Below are positions 47,565-60,135 of a DNA stretch of 64,000 bases, piece after piece (positions within the stretch are counted from its first letter, which is position 1; every line of letters starts with the position of its first letter). The stretch lies in contig OZ010796.1 in NCBI GenBank assembly GCA_963932465.1, positions 75,536,974 to 75,600,973 of the forward strand, given 5' to 3'. The DNA comes from Maratus speciosus. Its lineage: Eukaryota > Arthropoda > Arachnida > Araneae > Salticidae. The notes beneath the pieces were generated by a model, which made no database searches, was not told where the DNA came from, and saw only the letters and a list, made by a program, of their open reading frames with translations. The translations under genes and the position numbers were made by a program.

Positions 47565-48290
47565 CCTTTGACGAAATATGTGTTTTATCCGTGATCTTTT
47601 GACGAAATTCGCGATCTTTTCACGAAATTGGCGTTTATTCGCGATCTTTGACGAAATTTGCGTTTTTTCCGTGATCTTTTGAGGAAATTTGCGTTTTTCG
47701 CGATCTTTGACGAAATTTGCGTTTTTTTCGTGATCTTTTAAGGAAATTCGTGTTTTTTCGCGATCCTTTGACGAAATGCGCGTTTTATTGCGATCCTTTG
47801 TCGAAATTCGCATCCCCCCCTCCAGCTTTTGACGAAACGCGAGTTTTTTCTGCGATATTTTGACAAAACTCGCACTTTTCGGGATTCTTTTATGAAATTC
47901 GCGTTTTTTCGAGATTCTTTGAGGAAATTTGCGGTTTTTTTCAGCAGCTCTTTCACTAAATTCGCGTTTATTCCGCGATCCTTTGAAAAAATTTGCATTT
48001 TTTCGTGATCCTTTGACGAAATTCGCTTTTTTCGCGATACTTTACCGGAACTCGAGTTTTTTCCGCGTTCCTTTGCCGAAATTTACGATTTTTTTGTTAT
48101 CCTTTCATGTAATGTGTGTTTTTTTTGCGATCCTTTGATGAATTTCGAGTTTCTTTTTCGCGATCCTTTGACAAACTTTGTGTTTTATTCGCAATCCTTT
48201 GCGGCGATATTGTCGATTTTTTCCTCGAACGATTGACGAAATCGATTTTTTCGGCGATCATTTGTCGAAATTCGCGATATATTTTCTGTT
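47565..48290 (+). repeat. 32-bp GACGAAATTCGCG array, block D (plus orientation)
   Basis: About 21-23 imperfect units (gatcctttgacgaaattcgc, cgttttttcgcgatc) followed by a diverged family tail at 48290-48352 (gccttaaattttcggaacag). Open frames on both strands are phase effects of the repeat. Confidence 0.9.
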
Positions 48291-48364
48291 GAACTGATGG
48301 CCGATTTTTCATAATTTTCGGAACCTAATGCCTTAAATTTTCGGAACAGAATCAATCCCCCTTG

Positions 48365-48535
48365 AATTCACAAATCGGTCGCGGAAACTTGTCAGCCGAT
48401 CTCGAAAAAAAAATGAAATTTGTCTATCGGTCGTTTGAAAAACTCGTAAATTTCAACGATCTTTTGTGGTAGAAAAAAAAAAGCCGCAAAATGTGTCAAT
48501 CGGTCGCGATAAAATATCGGGAAATTCGCAAGGCG
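48365..48535 (-). repeat. Inverted units of the 32-bp array
   Basis: On the minus strand this stretch reads cgcgaccgattgacacattt, aacgaccgatagacaaattt and gatcggctgacaagtttccg with intervening T runs, i.e. diverged copies of the same unit in the opposite orientation to 47565-48290. The family tail lies between the two orientations. Confidence 0.65.
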
Positions 48536-51179
48536 TTCGCGAGAGTTGATCGTAATTTCAAAATGCAAAATTTTCAGGAAAATGGTGAGACTTTTTTGTA
48601 TGGGAGCCTCCCGCCCACGATATTCTTTTAGGCGGGATTTCAAAATTTTGGGCACGAATCCCGCCATCCCGCCCTGAAATTCAAGCCCTGAAAATAAAAT
48701 AAAATAAAACAAAAAAGTTTTACATATGTTTTATAGTATGAGATTTTCGCTATATTTTAACTTATACATTTACGATTTGCAAAAAAATTCTAACGTGATG
48801 GTTAAAAATGAAGGTCATTTTCAGATTCAGTGCTAAAAAGTACGTAAGAATCAATTATCAAAAGTTAAAAAACACAACCATCTCCTCTACTTTATAGTAT
48901 CCGATTTTTGTTATTCTTTAAATTTGACAATTTATGATTTCCGAAATATCCTGACATGATTGTTAAAAATTAAGGTAATTTTCGGATTCAGTGCTAAAAA
49001 ATACATAAAAGTAAAAAAAAAAAAAAAAACAATCGCAGTCTTGTATTATCTATTCTTAAACTTTTTCTTAAACATCTTGGCGGTAATCTATCCGAAATTT
49101 TTTGTGTTATCTTGCAAAATAAGTATAAATGGTAACCACCGAAAATCATAATAATATTAGATTGTTATTGGATTTGCGTCAGTATGTAAAATGTAATCTC
49201 GATCGGATATTTAAAAGTGAGTTAAAGTTCGAGTACGAATTTTGAACTGGAAAAACATACATACGATCGTTGAAGTAACATAAAAACTTATAAAAATAAC
49301 ACAATTTTTGTTAAAAGAAATCATAAAAGAGACAGTCTCAAAACCTGACAAAATAAAACATATGTTATTTTAGCCAATCTGAAACTTAATAAATGTTAAC
49401 TTAATCGTAATACTTGTACGATTTTTTTTCAAAGCGCAGATACACATGAAATAAGATCTTCGAATACTTTAAGCACTTGATATGTGACCCCTCAAAGCCA
49501 AGCCGAACTCATTTGTTTTTAGAGCAGAAACGTGGCATAAGTCATGCATTTTTAAAGTTTCATAACTCGCTCAATTTTAGTGTTATAGGAATGGGACCTT
49601 TTTTTTTTTGTCTTACTTGTCAGTGTGATAGGAAAATTTTACTAAATAAATTTTATAGGACCGGGGGACCTTATAAAAATTTAAATTTTGTAATTTTTTA
49701 AGACATGTTTTTGTTGACCTAAATCGCTTTTTAAATATTTTTTTACCTGATTTAAAACATTTTTGTAATTGGAACTATATATCTATGACTAACGGTTTAG
49801 GAATTAGCCGTTGGACACCGTTGAGACCGGACAATCTGTATAACAATTGTTATGAAAAAGGCATATTCATTTTGATGTTTACATTGCTAAGAAGCTAAGC
49901 ATATCTTTACCTTGTCCCACTCTTAACCCTTCCTTCTCTGTCAGATTTTTTTATTTTTCGAATTCCCAATTTTTCGTGCAATGAATCCAAGTTCTAAATT
50001 AAAACGAGGCTCAAAATTTTTGTGAGGATAGTCGAAAGACTGTCCTGGTGCACCCAGGGATGTAAAATAACCACGTTGGATACTTTTCTGGGTATTTATT
50101 TTTCAGTTAAATATAGCTGTGAAAAAATTTATAATGGATTGCTGAAAAAGAATGAAAATTTAGAACTTTAGACTTCCTACAACTCTTAAATTTTAAAGAA
50201 CCTCAACATTTTACATTGAAATATTGAATTTAAATGTCATTTTTTTTAAATTATAATAAAGAGTGTAAAAAAATAATGTATTAATTCAGAAGAATTTTAT
50301 TAAAAAAACAATTTTAATTAAATTTGTGTAACAGGTGCACTTAATATATGTGCAACACTGATTCAGCTAATGTATATTAGTACTACATAGGTCACTTCAA
50401 GCACTACCACGGTAATACTATATTACGATGGTAATTCTCCATTAAAGGGGACGCATTCTCTAATTTTTCCTCAGAAAACTTTTCTTTCCCTGATACTCTT
50501 TTTCTCTGCAAATAACTACATCAGTCTAAGATGAGTGCTCTCTAATTTCATATGATGGCCAATTTCATGAATAAATATAATTTGTATCTGACGGTTTTAA
50601 GGTGCAGTCGGTCAAAGGAAATAATGGCCCCATGCATTTTACTCACCTAAATTTTCCTGAAAACAATTAAATAAACATTCCATAGAAAATTATGTATTCT
50701 TTCAAGATATATAAAAAAAATCTTAAGGCTCATCTTCATACTTCTAAAATTGTACCGAACTCTGAAATTTTCAATACAAACGCAATAATTTTTACATCAT
50801 ATTTGGCTTGGTCATTAAATTTTACTTAAGATTACTTAATCTTACTTATTTTGTCAAGTAGTTTAGGAACTGTGGAGATTTAAAATTTGAATCTCCAAAT
50901 GTTAAATTCATTTTTAATCATTGCAAAACAGATTGTGATTGCTAATGTTCTATAAGTCTTGATACTTCTAACTTTGACAAATACTGTGTGATAGACAAGA
51001 AGGACCATTTAGCGTTTTGTTGCGTATTGTATTTTAAAATACGATAAAAATATAATGCAATTTGTTATTTCGAAGACTCGTGAAAGGGCGACTAAAGACA
51101 AAACAGACAGGCACGCATTTTTCTTTTGTGAAACTTTGATCTACGTTTTTATAAAGGCTTTTAGCGTGAAAAAATATTT

Positions 51180-51380
51180 CCCACATTCTTTTAAAAAATC
51201 GGATCAACCCGAATACGACCCGCAAGAGTAAAAAGCCAACCCGAGCCCGAAACAATGAAAGCCAACCCAACCCGCAAACAAAAATAGTTAAACACAACCC
51301 GACCCGACCCGCAATGCGAAAATATAGTGCCGAGTGCGGGTCGGGTCGGGTACGCATAACCCGACCCGATGCAGGACTTT
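51180..51380. repeat. Degenerate CCCGACCCG / CCAACCCGA repeat
   Basis: Repeats of aacccgacccgacccgcaa and ccaacccgagcccg with an inverted gtgcgggtcgggtcgggta at about 51337. It is related to 4810-4950 in the opposite orientation. Confidence 0.65.
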
Positions 51381-52931
51381 ACCTCAGACTATTAGGTGGT
51401 ATTTCCCCTCGTGGGGGAGAAAATTAATTTTTTCATGTGACATTGTTTTAAAGATTTTGGCCTGGCTATTTCTAAGCCCTCACTCCCCCCCCCCCCCCTC
51501 TTAACTCATTATTTTTTTTATCAGTAGAGGTTATTTTAAAGTTTTAATTTGTTCATTACTACCCCATACAGTTTTCCAAAAATTAAGAAACACTTTTACA
51601 TAACAAATCTCAACAATTAGCAGCTTTTCCCCCATGAACGGGTACGTATTTTAAAAAAAAATGGGGGGGGGGAGGGAGATCGTTCGAGAAACCTCGTAAC
51701 GCAGAACTCAAAAATATATACAATAATAGATACAATTATGTTTTCAGAATTTCGTCGAAAATGTATGGCAAAATTATGTCTCCCCCACTTTTTCCAAATC
51801 TACTAAAAATAAAATTACGAAAAAATTAGAAGTAGTAGGAATTTATTTAAATCTTTCAGGAAAACTATAGAGATTATCCTAGGTCATACAATTTTTCCGA
51901 AAATCGCAGTTTTCCTTTATACATAAACTTTCTCTTGCTGGCGCTCAGCGGGGGAGTTGAGGAGAGTTCGAGGTACCTATCGACGCGAAATCATCCAAGG
52001 ACTGTCGATAATGATTTTCCAAAAGAATTGTCGGTGATTAGCTGAGATATTAATTAAAAACCTACCTAAAAAGACGTGGCACAGACCAAAGTGGCCATGC
52101 AACTTTGTAACCTCCTTTCAAAGCGTACTTGGCACAATGGCAATATTAAACTTTGTACAAGGCCTTTGTTTTAGGTAAGGTGGATCACAATGATAAATAG
52201 TCAGCGTTTTTTATTCCAACTGAATTCAATTATTGAAGACAATTATTGAAAAATATTTAATAAAATAATTCCGAGTTATTTGAAAAGTCTTAGTATTCGT
52301 TTAACAACTATATTTTGTAAGATTGTAGTTAAAAATTAATAAATTTATTGTATGAACTCTCTGTGCGCGAGTGAAACTAGCGCTTGATCTATTATAATTT
52401 GTTCGAAGCAAATCTATAAAATATCCAATTAAAATTTCAATAAAACGTAATTCATTTTGAGGTTGTTCTCAAAAACATGTTTCCCTACTGTAAATGACAT
52501 GAAACTTCCTTACATGTTAATGGGTTCGTTTTTATGCGTAAAAGCATACAATGTTAGGCATGGCTATTAAATTGGATTGAAATCGAATGGCGTTTTTCAT
52601 TTCTTTTTTCTAAATGCATTGCATTTTGAGCTCCATCCTGTTTTATTTATTTATTGTTTTTGTTATAATGTAGCCCATTGCTGTGATTGATTTGTGCTTT
52701 TTTCGGCAATTTACTTTTACATGGAGCCGTGCATAACTTGGGGGCTTATGCTGCTTTACCATTGTGCCATTTACTATGCTACTCGTTTTTATGTCGTCAG
52801 TATGTGTATCACCACCAATACTACAGTAAGATAGAAGTGTTATATATTTTCAATCATTTGAATAATGGAGCTTTCCATGTTTGCCCCCAACTGTAGTGCG
52901 CCCTGTTTTCTGAAAAGTTGGACAGATCTGA

Positions 52932-52990
52932 TCTAGAGCAGGGATGTCAAAAGGGGCATTCGCGGTCGCCCTTCCGATTTTTTTTATGCT
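52932..52990 (+). mobile_element. Possible hAT-type end (cagggatgtcaaaagg)
   Basis: cagggatgtcaaaaggg resembles a common CAGGG-ATGTCAAA hAT terminus. No matching right end or target duplication was found. Confidence 0.25.
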
Positions 52991-53532
52991 TCTAGCACTT
53001 TTTTAAAATTTATTTTAGGCGCATGACGGCGGGATAGTTGCGCTCCGCATGGTATAATTACTTTTTCCTGCATTTTCCTCCCCAAAGGTCAAGATGGGTA
53101 GATTAGGAGGAGATTAAAGGAAGATAGTCTGAATAGGTTTGACTGCGGAGTTAGTAAAGCATCCATTTTGATGCAAAACTACATCTTTTTTGTCTCGAAT
53201 TATACTCTTTATCTAAAATCTTAGAAACTTTTGAAATTTCTCTTAAATTTAAAAATCTATTTTTATCCACAAAAGATTTCACAATCTTCAAACTGCTTAC
53301 CTAAAGACTTTGCCAAGAACTCTGATAAAAAATTTGCATATTTAAAAATAAAATATAAAATTCAAGTGCGCGGCCTTTGTTTTTCTCTCTTGAGTTTAAT
53401 AACATTAAATGCTGCATTTAACTGATGAATATTTTTTTAGATAATTTTTATCGACAGAAATAACTGCCTTTTGTAATGCCTGTATTTTATACTTATATTT
53501 TGTCCTTTATAGTTCAAAGGACAAAACAACTT

Positions 53533-53670
53533 TCAAGCTATTAAAAACATGACATATTATTTTTTTCATTCAAAAAATTCCTTATAATAGAAAGGAAAAA
53601 ATAATTATACAAATATAAGGAATTTCTTGAATGAAAAAATTATGAGTCATTTTTTAATAACTTGAATAAT
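53533..53670. other. Imperfect ~50-bp-arm hairpin
   Basis: tcaagctattaaaaacatga, tttttcattcaaaaaattcc and ttata pair with the inverse sequence ending at 53670. The loop is about 30 nt. Possibly a small palindromic MITE. Confidence 0.7.
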
Positions 53671-54810
53671 ATATGGAAAACATAGGAAAAATTGATTATT
53701 GAAAGTGTTATTCTTGAATTGAAACTATTAAAGGTATAATTAAAAGATGAATAAAATATTCAAGCTACTTTTTTTTTCTTGAGTCCAAAGTATGGTGTAA
53801 CTAGCTCAGTGTTGCCTGGATGTAAGCCAAAGAAATTTTTAGTACTTCTCGAGTTATTATAGTTCATGTATAATAAAGTAGGTTTGTTTAAATTATCTTT
53901 ACAAGAGCTACATTATTATTAACAACGTCACGACAGTTGTTGCGTATAGTACTGGACATTTAGAATGCGTACAATCTTTAAATTTTTTTTCAATAATTTT
54001 GAATATTGAAATCCGCAGAATTTATGCATTTAAGATAAGCGAAGATTTATTTCCATTTCAAGTTATTGATGATAAAAGATTAAAAATTGTTCTTTTATAA
54101 GGCTTTAACCCCCTCACTGACAAGCCCGTGTTAATACGTTCACTAAGCTCCAGGTTTTACTGCAATACAAGCAACTTTTAAAGTAATATAATTCTATTAA
54201 TTTAATCTATTTTCAATTCATTGAACAATGATTAATACTTCCAAAGATTGCATTCATATTCGTTATTAAGTTTTTTTTATAAAAAGTTGAAAGAATCATC
54301 TTTTTTTTTAGCATTTAAAACAAAATGCAGGGAAAACAACATTACAATTTTGCCCTTTTCCAAGATCGTCAGAGGGTTAAAACGTGGAATAAAAATAAGA
54401 CTTCGGCTTAGTGACATATTCTATATTTTTGATTAAATAAGAAGTGAATTGCAATCCTGATTTCTTATACAAAAATTGTCTGTCATGATACAAAAAAAGT
54501 ACATAAGCACGCAGTTTATACGATTGACTATATAATAAAATCATTCTTTTTTTTTTTTTTTTTGTGAAAACAAAGTTCATTATTGTTTAATCGAATCAGC
54601 TGATAATAAATAATCGTAAGATAATCGTAATCTGGGAGGATTCTGGCATAAAATAATAAAAAAAAACTTTAAATTATTCAAAACATGATAAGAAAACATG
54701 TAAAATATTATAGATTAAAAAAAAAAAGGAAAACAATCCCTAGAACAAGAATAACAATTTCTTTAAGAACACTCTCTTGAATTTTGAACCAAATTATCTC
54801 TATCTGTCTC

Positions 54811-54850
54811 TTTTTTTTTTTTTTTTTTTTTTTTGGGGGGGGGGGGGGGT
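54811..54850. repeat. Poly-T followed directly by poly-G
   Basis: About 24 T's followed by about 16 G's. Confidence 0.9.
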
Positions 54851-55276
54851 TACTGATGGGTGAAAAAAAAAAGCCAAGCTATTGTTGCATTAACACTTCG
54901 CACACCTAGTAGCAGAGATTTTTAAAAAATGGCAAGTTACTCTCCACAAAGAAGAGCAAAAGGTTAAATAAAACTAAAATTTTGTATTGCACTATACTGT
55001 TTATTGAAAATATTAGTATAATGAAAATTTCATAAAAAGGGGTTTTAAGATTTGTTTGTTTAAACGATTAAAGAAAAAATGTGAAACTTATATATTTTTT
55101 AAGCAATAAAAGTATTTTAAATTATCATTTGGCAATAATTAGTCGTTAGCCCAGTTTAATAAAGAAATATTTATTAAAAATATTGACTTTGATAAAGTAA
55201 TTAATGTTTTATCTAAATTCGCCGAGTAATGACGGAAAAAATAATAGCTAAAGAATAAGCATTATGAATGCGGAGT

Positions 55277-55305
55277 ATTTTTATTATTATTATTATTATT
55301 ATTAT
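55277..55305. repeat. (TTA)n microsatellite
   Basis: About nine TTA units. Confidence 0.9.
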
Positions 55306-56329
55306 AAAGGAAAATAATCTTGCTATTTAAATTTCACACATTTATAAAGGTAAATTGGTAACATATTTTTGCAGATTTAGATAGCTTATTTTAAACAAAG
55401 GTGTGAAACTTACAATGAAATAAGAAAATGTGTTCCCTTTTTTTTTACAGGGTTTAAGACTACAAAAGCTGAAAAAAAGAATTTTTTTTGTATTAATACC
55501 AGCTATTAATTATTCTCTATTTGCCGGGGGGATGGGAGAGAATTAACATCAACGATTCTAATGAATAACAAATACAGTATAATAATCTAAAAATTTTGAA
55601 ATTATTTTTATATTTTATTTATTAATTTATTTTTTTATTTGGGAGAAGGGTAAGTCATTTATTTATTTAACATTTAACACAACTTAACATTTGAAAGAAA
55701 CAAGAAAAGAGAAAAATATTTTAAATGTTTTAAGTTTTGTGGGTAAGGAAAATTTTACGCGGATACTTATTGTCATTACTAAGAAGCCAATGGTCAAAAA
55801 AGAAAAAAAATTTCATGATTTTAAACTCTGTGCAAGGGAGTGGAGGATTAGATGACATTAAAATTTTTAAAGATACCCCCCTCCCACCTTAAAAAATGAA
55901 AAGTATTCATATATATAATAAATAAATAAAAAGTGGCTTTTATTTTAAATAGAAAACAAATACTGCTGATGGGAATTAAAATCTCAGTTATATACTGCGT
56001 TGATTAACTTTGATGTTGAAAAATATTTATGTATAACTGAAAAACAATGATAGATGTTAAAACTTCATAATCTTATTCATAAATATGTATCGTAAGAAAT
56101 TCTTAAATTTAAAAATTGTTATTTTAGGGGTTAAAAATCATTGATATTATACATTTTGAAACCTTCACGAAGGCTTAAAATTGAAAAAAAAAATGTAACT
56201 GCATTTTAAGAACGCACAAGCTACGTAAATATTCCACTTATTATTGTTTTATTCGCGTCTTTCCTCTCGCGTGCAGTCATTCTGTATTTATGCTTCCACT
56301 TAGGCAACAAAATGGATTCCTGTATGCAT

Positions 56330-56552
56330 CAATAGCAGGCCAGTGCAAAGAAGAAAATATTTCCTTCTCATCTGAGCCCCGACAGACCGTTTGGAGGTGG
56401 GGAGAATTCTATTGTGTAGTTGACCCGTGCCACATATTGCGAAGCCCATGACGGCGCCCTTAAGCCTTCCGTGGCGCCTTACGACCGTGACCTTTCGACA
56501 CCATGGCACCTTTCGGTTTGAGACTCCCCCCTACCCTAAAGCTACGCCGCTG
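56330..56552 (-). mobile_element. hAT-like fragment with CAGCGGCGTAGC end
   Basis: Read on the minus strand it starts CAGCGGCGTAGCTTTAGGGT at 56552 and continues through a GC-rich segment with repeated ggcgcc-containing words. The other end was not found. It lies inside the 11.55-kb insertion near its right end. Confidence 0.4.
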
Positions 56553-57299
56553 ACGAGCATCTGCAAATTTCATATATCTTAAAAATAAAAAAGAACTCAT
56601 AAATGTGTCATCAGAAATGACACACTTTCGATTTTAAATACCGCTTTAATAAATTTAAATTGGATAAAAGTTTTTCAAATTTTTCAGCTTCGCCTAAACT
56701 ATTTGGCGCCTTTACTATTCTGGCGCCTGTGTGCGGTGCACACTTTGCACACTGGGTCGGCGCGCCCCTGATTGGTGATTTTTATTGATATGGAATGTGC
56801 AGGGGGCATTTCGAAGATTTCTACAACGACACGTAAAATGCCATTTTTTTCTCAAAAATAATTTTTTTTGTGATAAATGCATGCCGTAATGCATATAATG
56901 TACCTTTAGTAATATTTAAAGTTAAATTTGCAAAATAAATGAAAAAAAATGAAAAATTCTGAAATTTTTTCAAAAATTTTCAAAAAAAAATTTTTTTTAA
57001 CTTTTATATTCAAATATATAAAATTCGATGCACAGATTTTTTTATATATATAAACCAAACTTTTATAAAAAATATTGGGGATTTTCATTGATATGGAACG
57101 CGCATGGGGCATTTCGGAGATTTCTAAAACAATGCGTAAAATTCCACTTTTTTCTCAAAAATGACTTTAAAAAAATTTTTTTATTGTAATAAATGCATGC
57201 CATAATGCATATAATGTACCTTTGAGTAATATTTAAGGTGAAATTTACAAAAAATAAAAAAATTATTTTTAAGGTCCCTCGTCCCCTTAAATATCTTTA

Positions 57300-58610
57300 C
57301 TTTTTTTTTTATGTGCAGTTTTTTTTCTCTGAGGGCACTTTTAATTTTGGAACAGGATCTGAAACTGAAATTTTCCTCTGAAAAACTGTACCTAAAATAA
57401 AGAGTAAAAAGATACCAAATTAGACATTGACCTCAAATATCCCATGCAAAACAAAAATCATTTTAAAATATTGAAATGTAAACAAGAAATTTATAAAGAA
57501 AGTTGCCATTGGTTTAATATTAGTTTGCGAGCATCGTTGCATAACTAGCATCATTCGCATTGCATCCATTTAATTTTAAATATAAGTCATTCACTCATTT
57601 CATTTAAAATACATGTTGCATACATTTAAAATATATACGCCTTTCACCCATTTCAATTAAAACACAGAGAAAAAGAAATACCATAAAATTATCATCAAAA
57701 TATTGTTTCTAATTTAGTAAAAAAAAGCTGTTATTGGCAAGATTTGTGTATGACTAACATAAAAGTACCAAAAATACTCTAAAGTTGTTAATAAGCATTA
57801 AATAGTTTAGCCAGCATGAGTATAATAGTCATTGTAGAATAATTTAAATTGAAAAAATATGAGAATATGCTTTCCACAAATGGAAGGCTTGAATAAAATG
57901 CAATTATTTATAAAGGTTTTTTTTTTTTTTTAAAGAGTAGGAAGAGATAATACAGCTGATGTGCAATATGTGTTACAAATAAGAATCATTATTTTCTATG
58001 CTGAACTTAGCTTATAAACTGTGTACTAATTACAACTTAAGAAAATAACCAAACTATATGAATATCTGTGGCAACTATGGTCACTTAAATTTTTCCACAC
58101 ACTTTCGAACTAAATTCTGATTCAATAGCTATTAGCATTAACATCTCAAAATTAATCTTCTGAGCTAAAAAAAACGTCATGTGATATACTTAAAATTTCT
58201 TAGTTAATTCATATATTTAAAATAAAGTATGAAGTTACCCTTTACTTGCAAAATATATTATAGGGAAAATATAAATTCAGTAAGCTAAATCTAAAAGCAT
58301 GGCTTCCAATTTCATTGAATTTTTCTGTAACTAATTCTAAAGAATTCAGTGATGCAAAAATTTAGAAGACTCTTTTCAAACTATAGCCTTTTATGGCACT
58401 GGATATCATTGGTGCACACACGAGAGAGCTGAAACCCCTCCCAGACTAGACATTTAATTTTTTTTTTTAATTATGAAAGAGTTACTATTATTTTTTAATA
58501 GGTCCTTAAAAAATCAGAATTTTTGAAAAGATATTCATTTTGTCACACAATTTTTTTTCTCTTTTATTTATTATGAAATTCAAAATATTAGCATGTTTAA
58601 AATTTACTTA
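57300..58610. other. AT-rich stretch, no gene seen
   Basis: No supported exon or element. Confidence 0.5.
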
Positions 58611-58619
58611 AAAATTTTA

Positions 58620-58859
58620 GGTACTTCTTAATTATCCCGTTGACCAATTTCGCAAATTATATAAATCGCCAAACCACTCGCCAAAATTATACACATTGAC
58701 ATAATTTTTATTTTAAATAACGAAAGAACAAATAAATTAGTAAAACATTAATAAAAATACAAATAAAGCATTGAATGAATGGTTTTAATGGCCATTATTG
58801 ACATTTAATCTTACAATTTGACGACAGTAATTTGGTCGACGGGATAACTAAAAAGTACC
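58620..58859. mobile_element. GGTAC-ended MITE, copy 2
   Basis: It starts ggtacttcttaattatcccg and ends gggataactaaaaagtacc. Outside 8-mers aaatttta and aaatttaa match 7/8. The interior (ttattttaaataacgaaaga, taaattagtaaaacattaat, cattattgacatttaatctt) is shared with copy 1 at 40321. Confidence 0.82.
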
Positions 58860-59198
58860 AAATTTAATACCCCATACAACTTATTGCTATCTTTAACCTT
58901 CATAATATTTTGATAATTAATAATAAAACTTTAAATTGTTTGATTGCAAACACAATGTAAAACTATTCAGGTGGAGAAACACACCAAAAAATCACAAAAA
59001 CTAAGATATATTTTAGTACAGTTATTTCATTATGTAATATCTTAAAAGCATTCAGAATTAGCCCCACCAAAACTATCCAGAGCTTTATCCGACTCTGCTC
59101 AAGACAGCAGAAAAAATTTACAAGAAGAGATTAACTGCTGCTCCTCTCTAATATGATACTCATACACTTAATTAAAGGTAAAAACTGGGAAATTTCAT

Positions 59199-59494
59199 TA
59201 CTGGCCAGTGGCCAGTAGTACCAGTTTTATAAGTGGCCACTTTCTTTAAACTAGCGGCCACTTTTTTTATTTAAAAATACTAAACAGTAAAATTTTGTTA
59301 AAATTTTTATTAGTATTAATCTAAAATTGAATAGCACAAATAAATATGCTAATATAAACATACTGCAACCAGAAAAAATAGAATAACATGATGAAATGCA
59401 AAAAAATTTTACTCTCTCCTTGTAGGAAAGTGGCCATAAGGTGGCCGATTTTTTAATAGCCACTTTTTCTCATTCACTGGCCCCGTGGCCAGTA
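59199..59494. mobile_element. Possible MITE with TACTGGCCA ends
   Basis: Left tactggccagtggccagtag and right ctggccccgtggccagta are rough inverse partners, and gtggccact motifs repeat inside both ends. No target duplication is clear. An open frame on the minus strand here has no domain. Confidence 0.45.
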
Positions 59495-60135
59495 GCTAGT
59501 GCTAATTTTGACCTTGACACTTAATGTTTTTATAAAATATAGCTTGCTTATACATAACTACATGCTTTAAAAAAAAAAAAAAAAAGATCATTTAACACAA
59601 TTTTATAAATCTGAAAGCTAATACGAAAGAAACCTTGGTTAAAAAATTAATTATAATAAATTATAATTATTGTGTTACAAATTGACATAGCTTTAAGTGA
59701 TTCTCTAAGATGCAGATCCATTTTATGGGAAAAATGACTTTATATAAAACAACATGACTTTATGTAAAACAACATTTATAAATATACAATGTAGTGTTTA
59801 GAAAAATAACTTACTTACAAGCATCATACTTACAAGTACCTATTACTGAAAACTCATATCATCAAAAACAAGCATGAAAAAGTCCCTTAACAGGATATTT
59901 ACAAAAGTGAAAGCGAGGTCAACAGGTAGTAATCAACAAGCATACGCATAATTCTTGAAAAAGTCCCATTGAAAACATTCTATAATTTAAATAAATAAAT
60001 TATAAGAATCATAATAAACTGATTAAAACAACATAAACAATGTAGAATGCATTTTAAAATTCCCTTTGCTTAGGGAACAGAAAATGTATTAAAAAATTAC
60101 ATACTTACAGTCAGTCATAATAAGTTAATACTTAC

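Larger units (their letters stand above)
46826..48690. mobile_element. hAT-like element carrying a transposase remnant and a 32-bp array
   Basis: Ends are cagggcttgaaattcaa (46826) and ttgaa-type inverse aaattcaagccctg (48690). Flanking 8-mers aataaaaa and aaaataaa agree only partly and are A-rich, so the target duplication is not decisive. Inside lie a hAT dimerisation-domain remnant (minus strand) and a block of the 32-bp repeat. It lies between the inner arms of the 46014-49840 foldback. Confidence 0.72.
46014..49840. mobile_element. Nested foldback element with ~350-bp outer arms
   Basis: 46014-46350 and about 49480-49840 are inverse copies, beginning tacagagtatccggtctcaa and ending in the inverse of tacagattgtccggtctcaa. 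TA flanks both sides. Inner arms at about 46590-46700 and 48775-48885 are also inverse (cttttgataattgattctta, gaccttcatttttaaccatc). An extra copy of the inner arm lies at 48900-49010. The centre is interrupted by the hAT-like element at 46826-48690. Confidence 0.8.
45211..56778. mobile_element. 11.55-kb hAT-type insertion inside the TTAA element
   Basis: The element spans 45219-56770, with ends CAGGGGCGCGCC and GGCGCGCCCCTG. It is flanked by an exact 8-bp duplication attggtga (45211-45218 and 56771-56778). The host repeat resumes exactly across the junction (aaatattggtga, then ttttattgatatgg). Just inside both ends lie ggcgcctgtgtgc motifs in inverse orientation. The interior has no intact transposase and is filled with further nested repeats, so the length reflects later insertions. 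Confidence 0.88.
44534..57290. mobile_element. TTAA-flanked foldback element (host of a nested insertion)
   Basis: Left end TTAAGGGGACGAGGGACC (44534-44551) and right end GGTCCCTCGTCCCCTTAA (57273-57290) are perfect inverse copies, with TTAA on both outsides. Without the 11.55-kb insertion at 45219 the element is about 1.2 kb. It consists of several inverted copies of a segment containing tattcaaatatataaaattcgatgcacag, caatattttttataaaagtt and catataatgtacc. TTAA plus a G-rich end suggests a Kolobok-like non-autonomous element; this name is inference. Confidence 0.85.
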
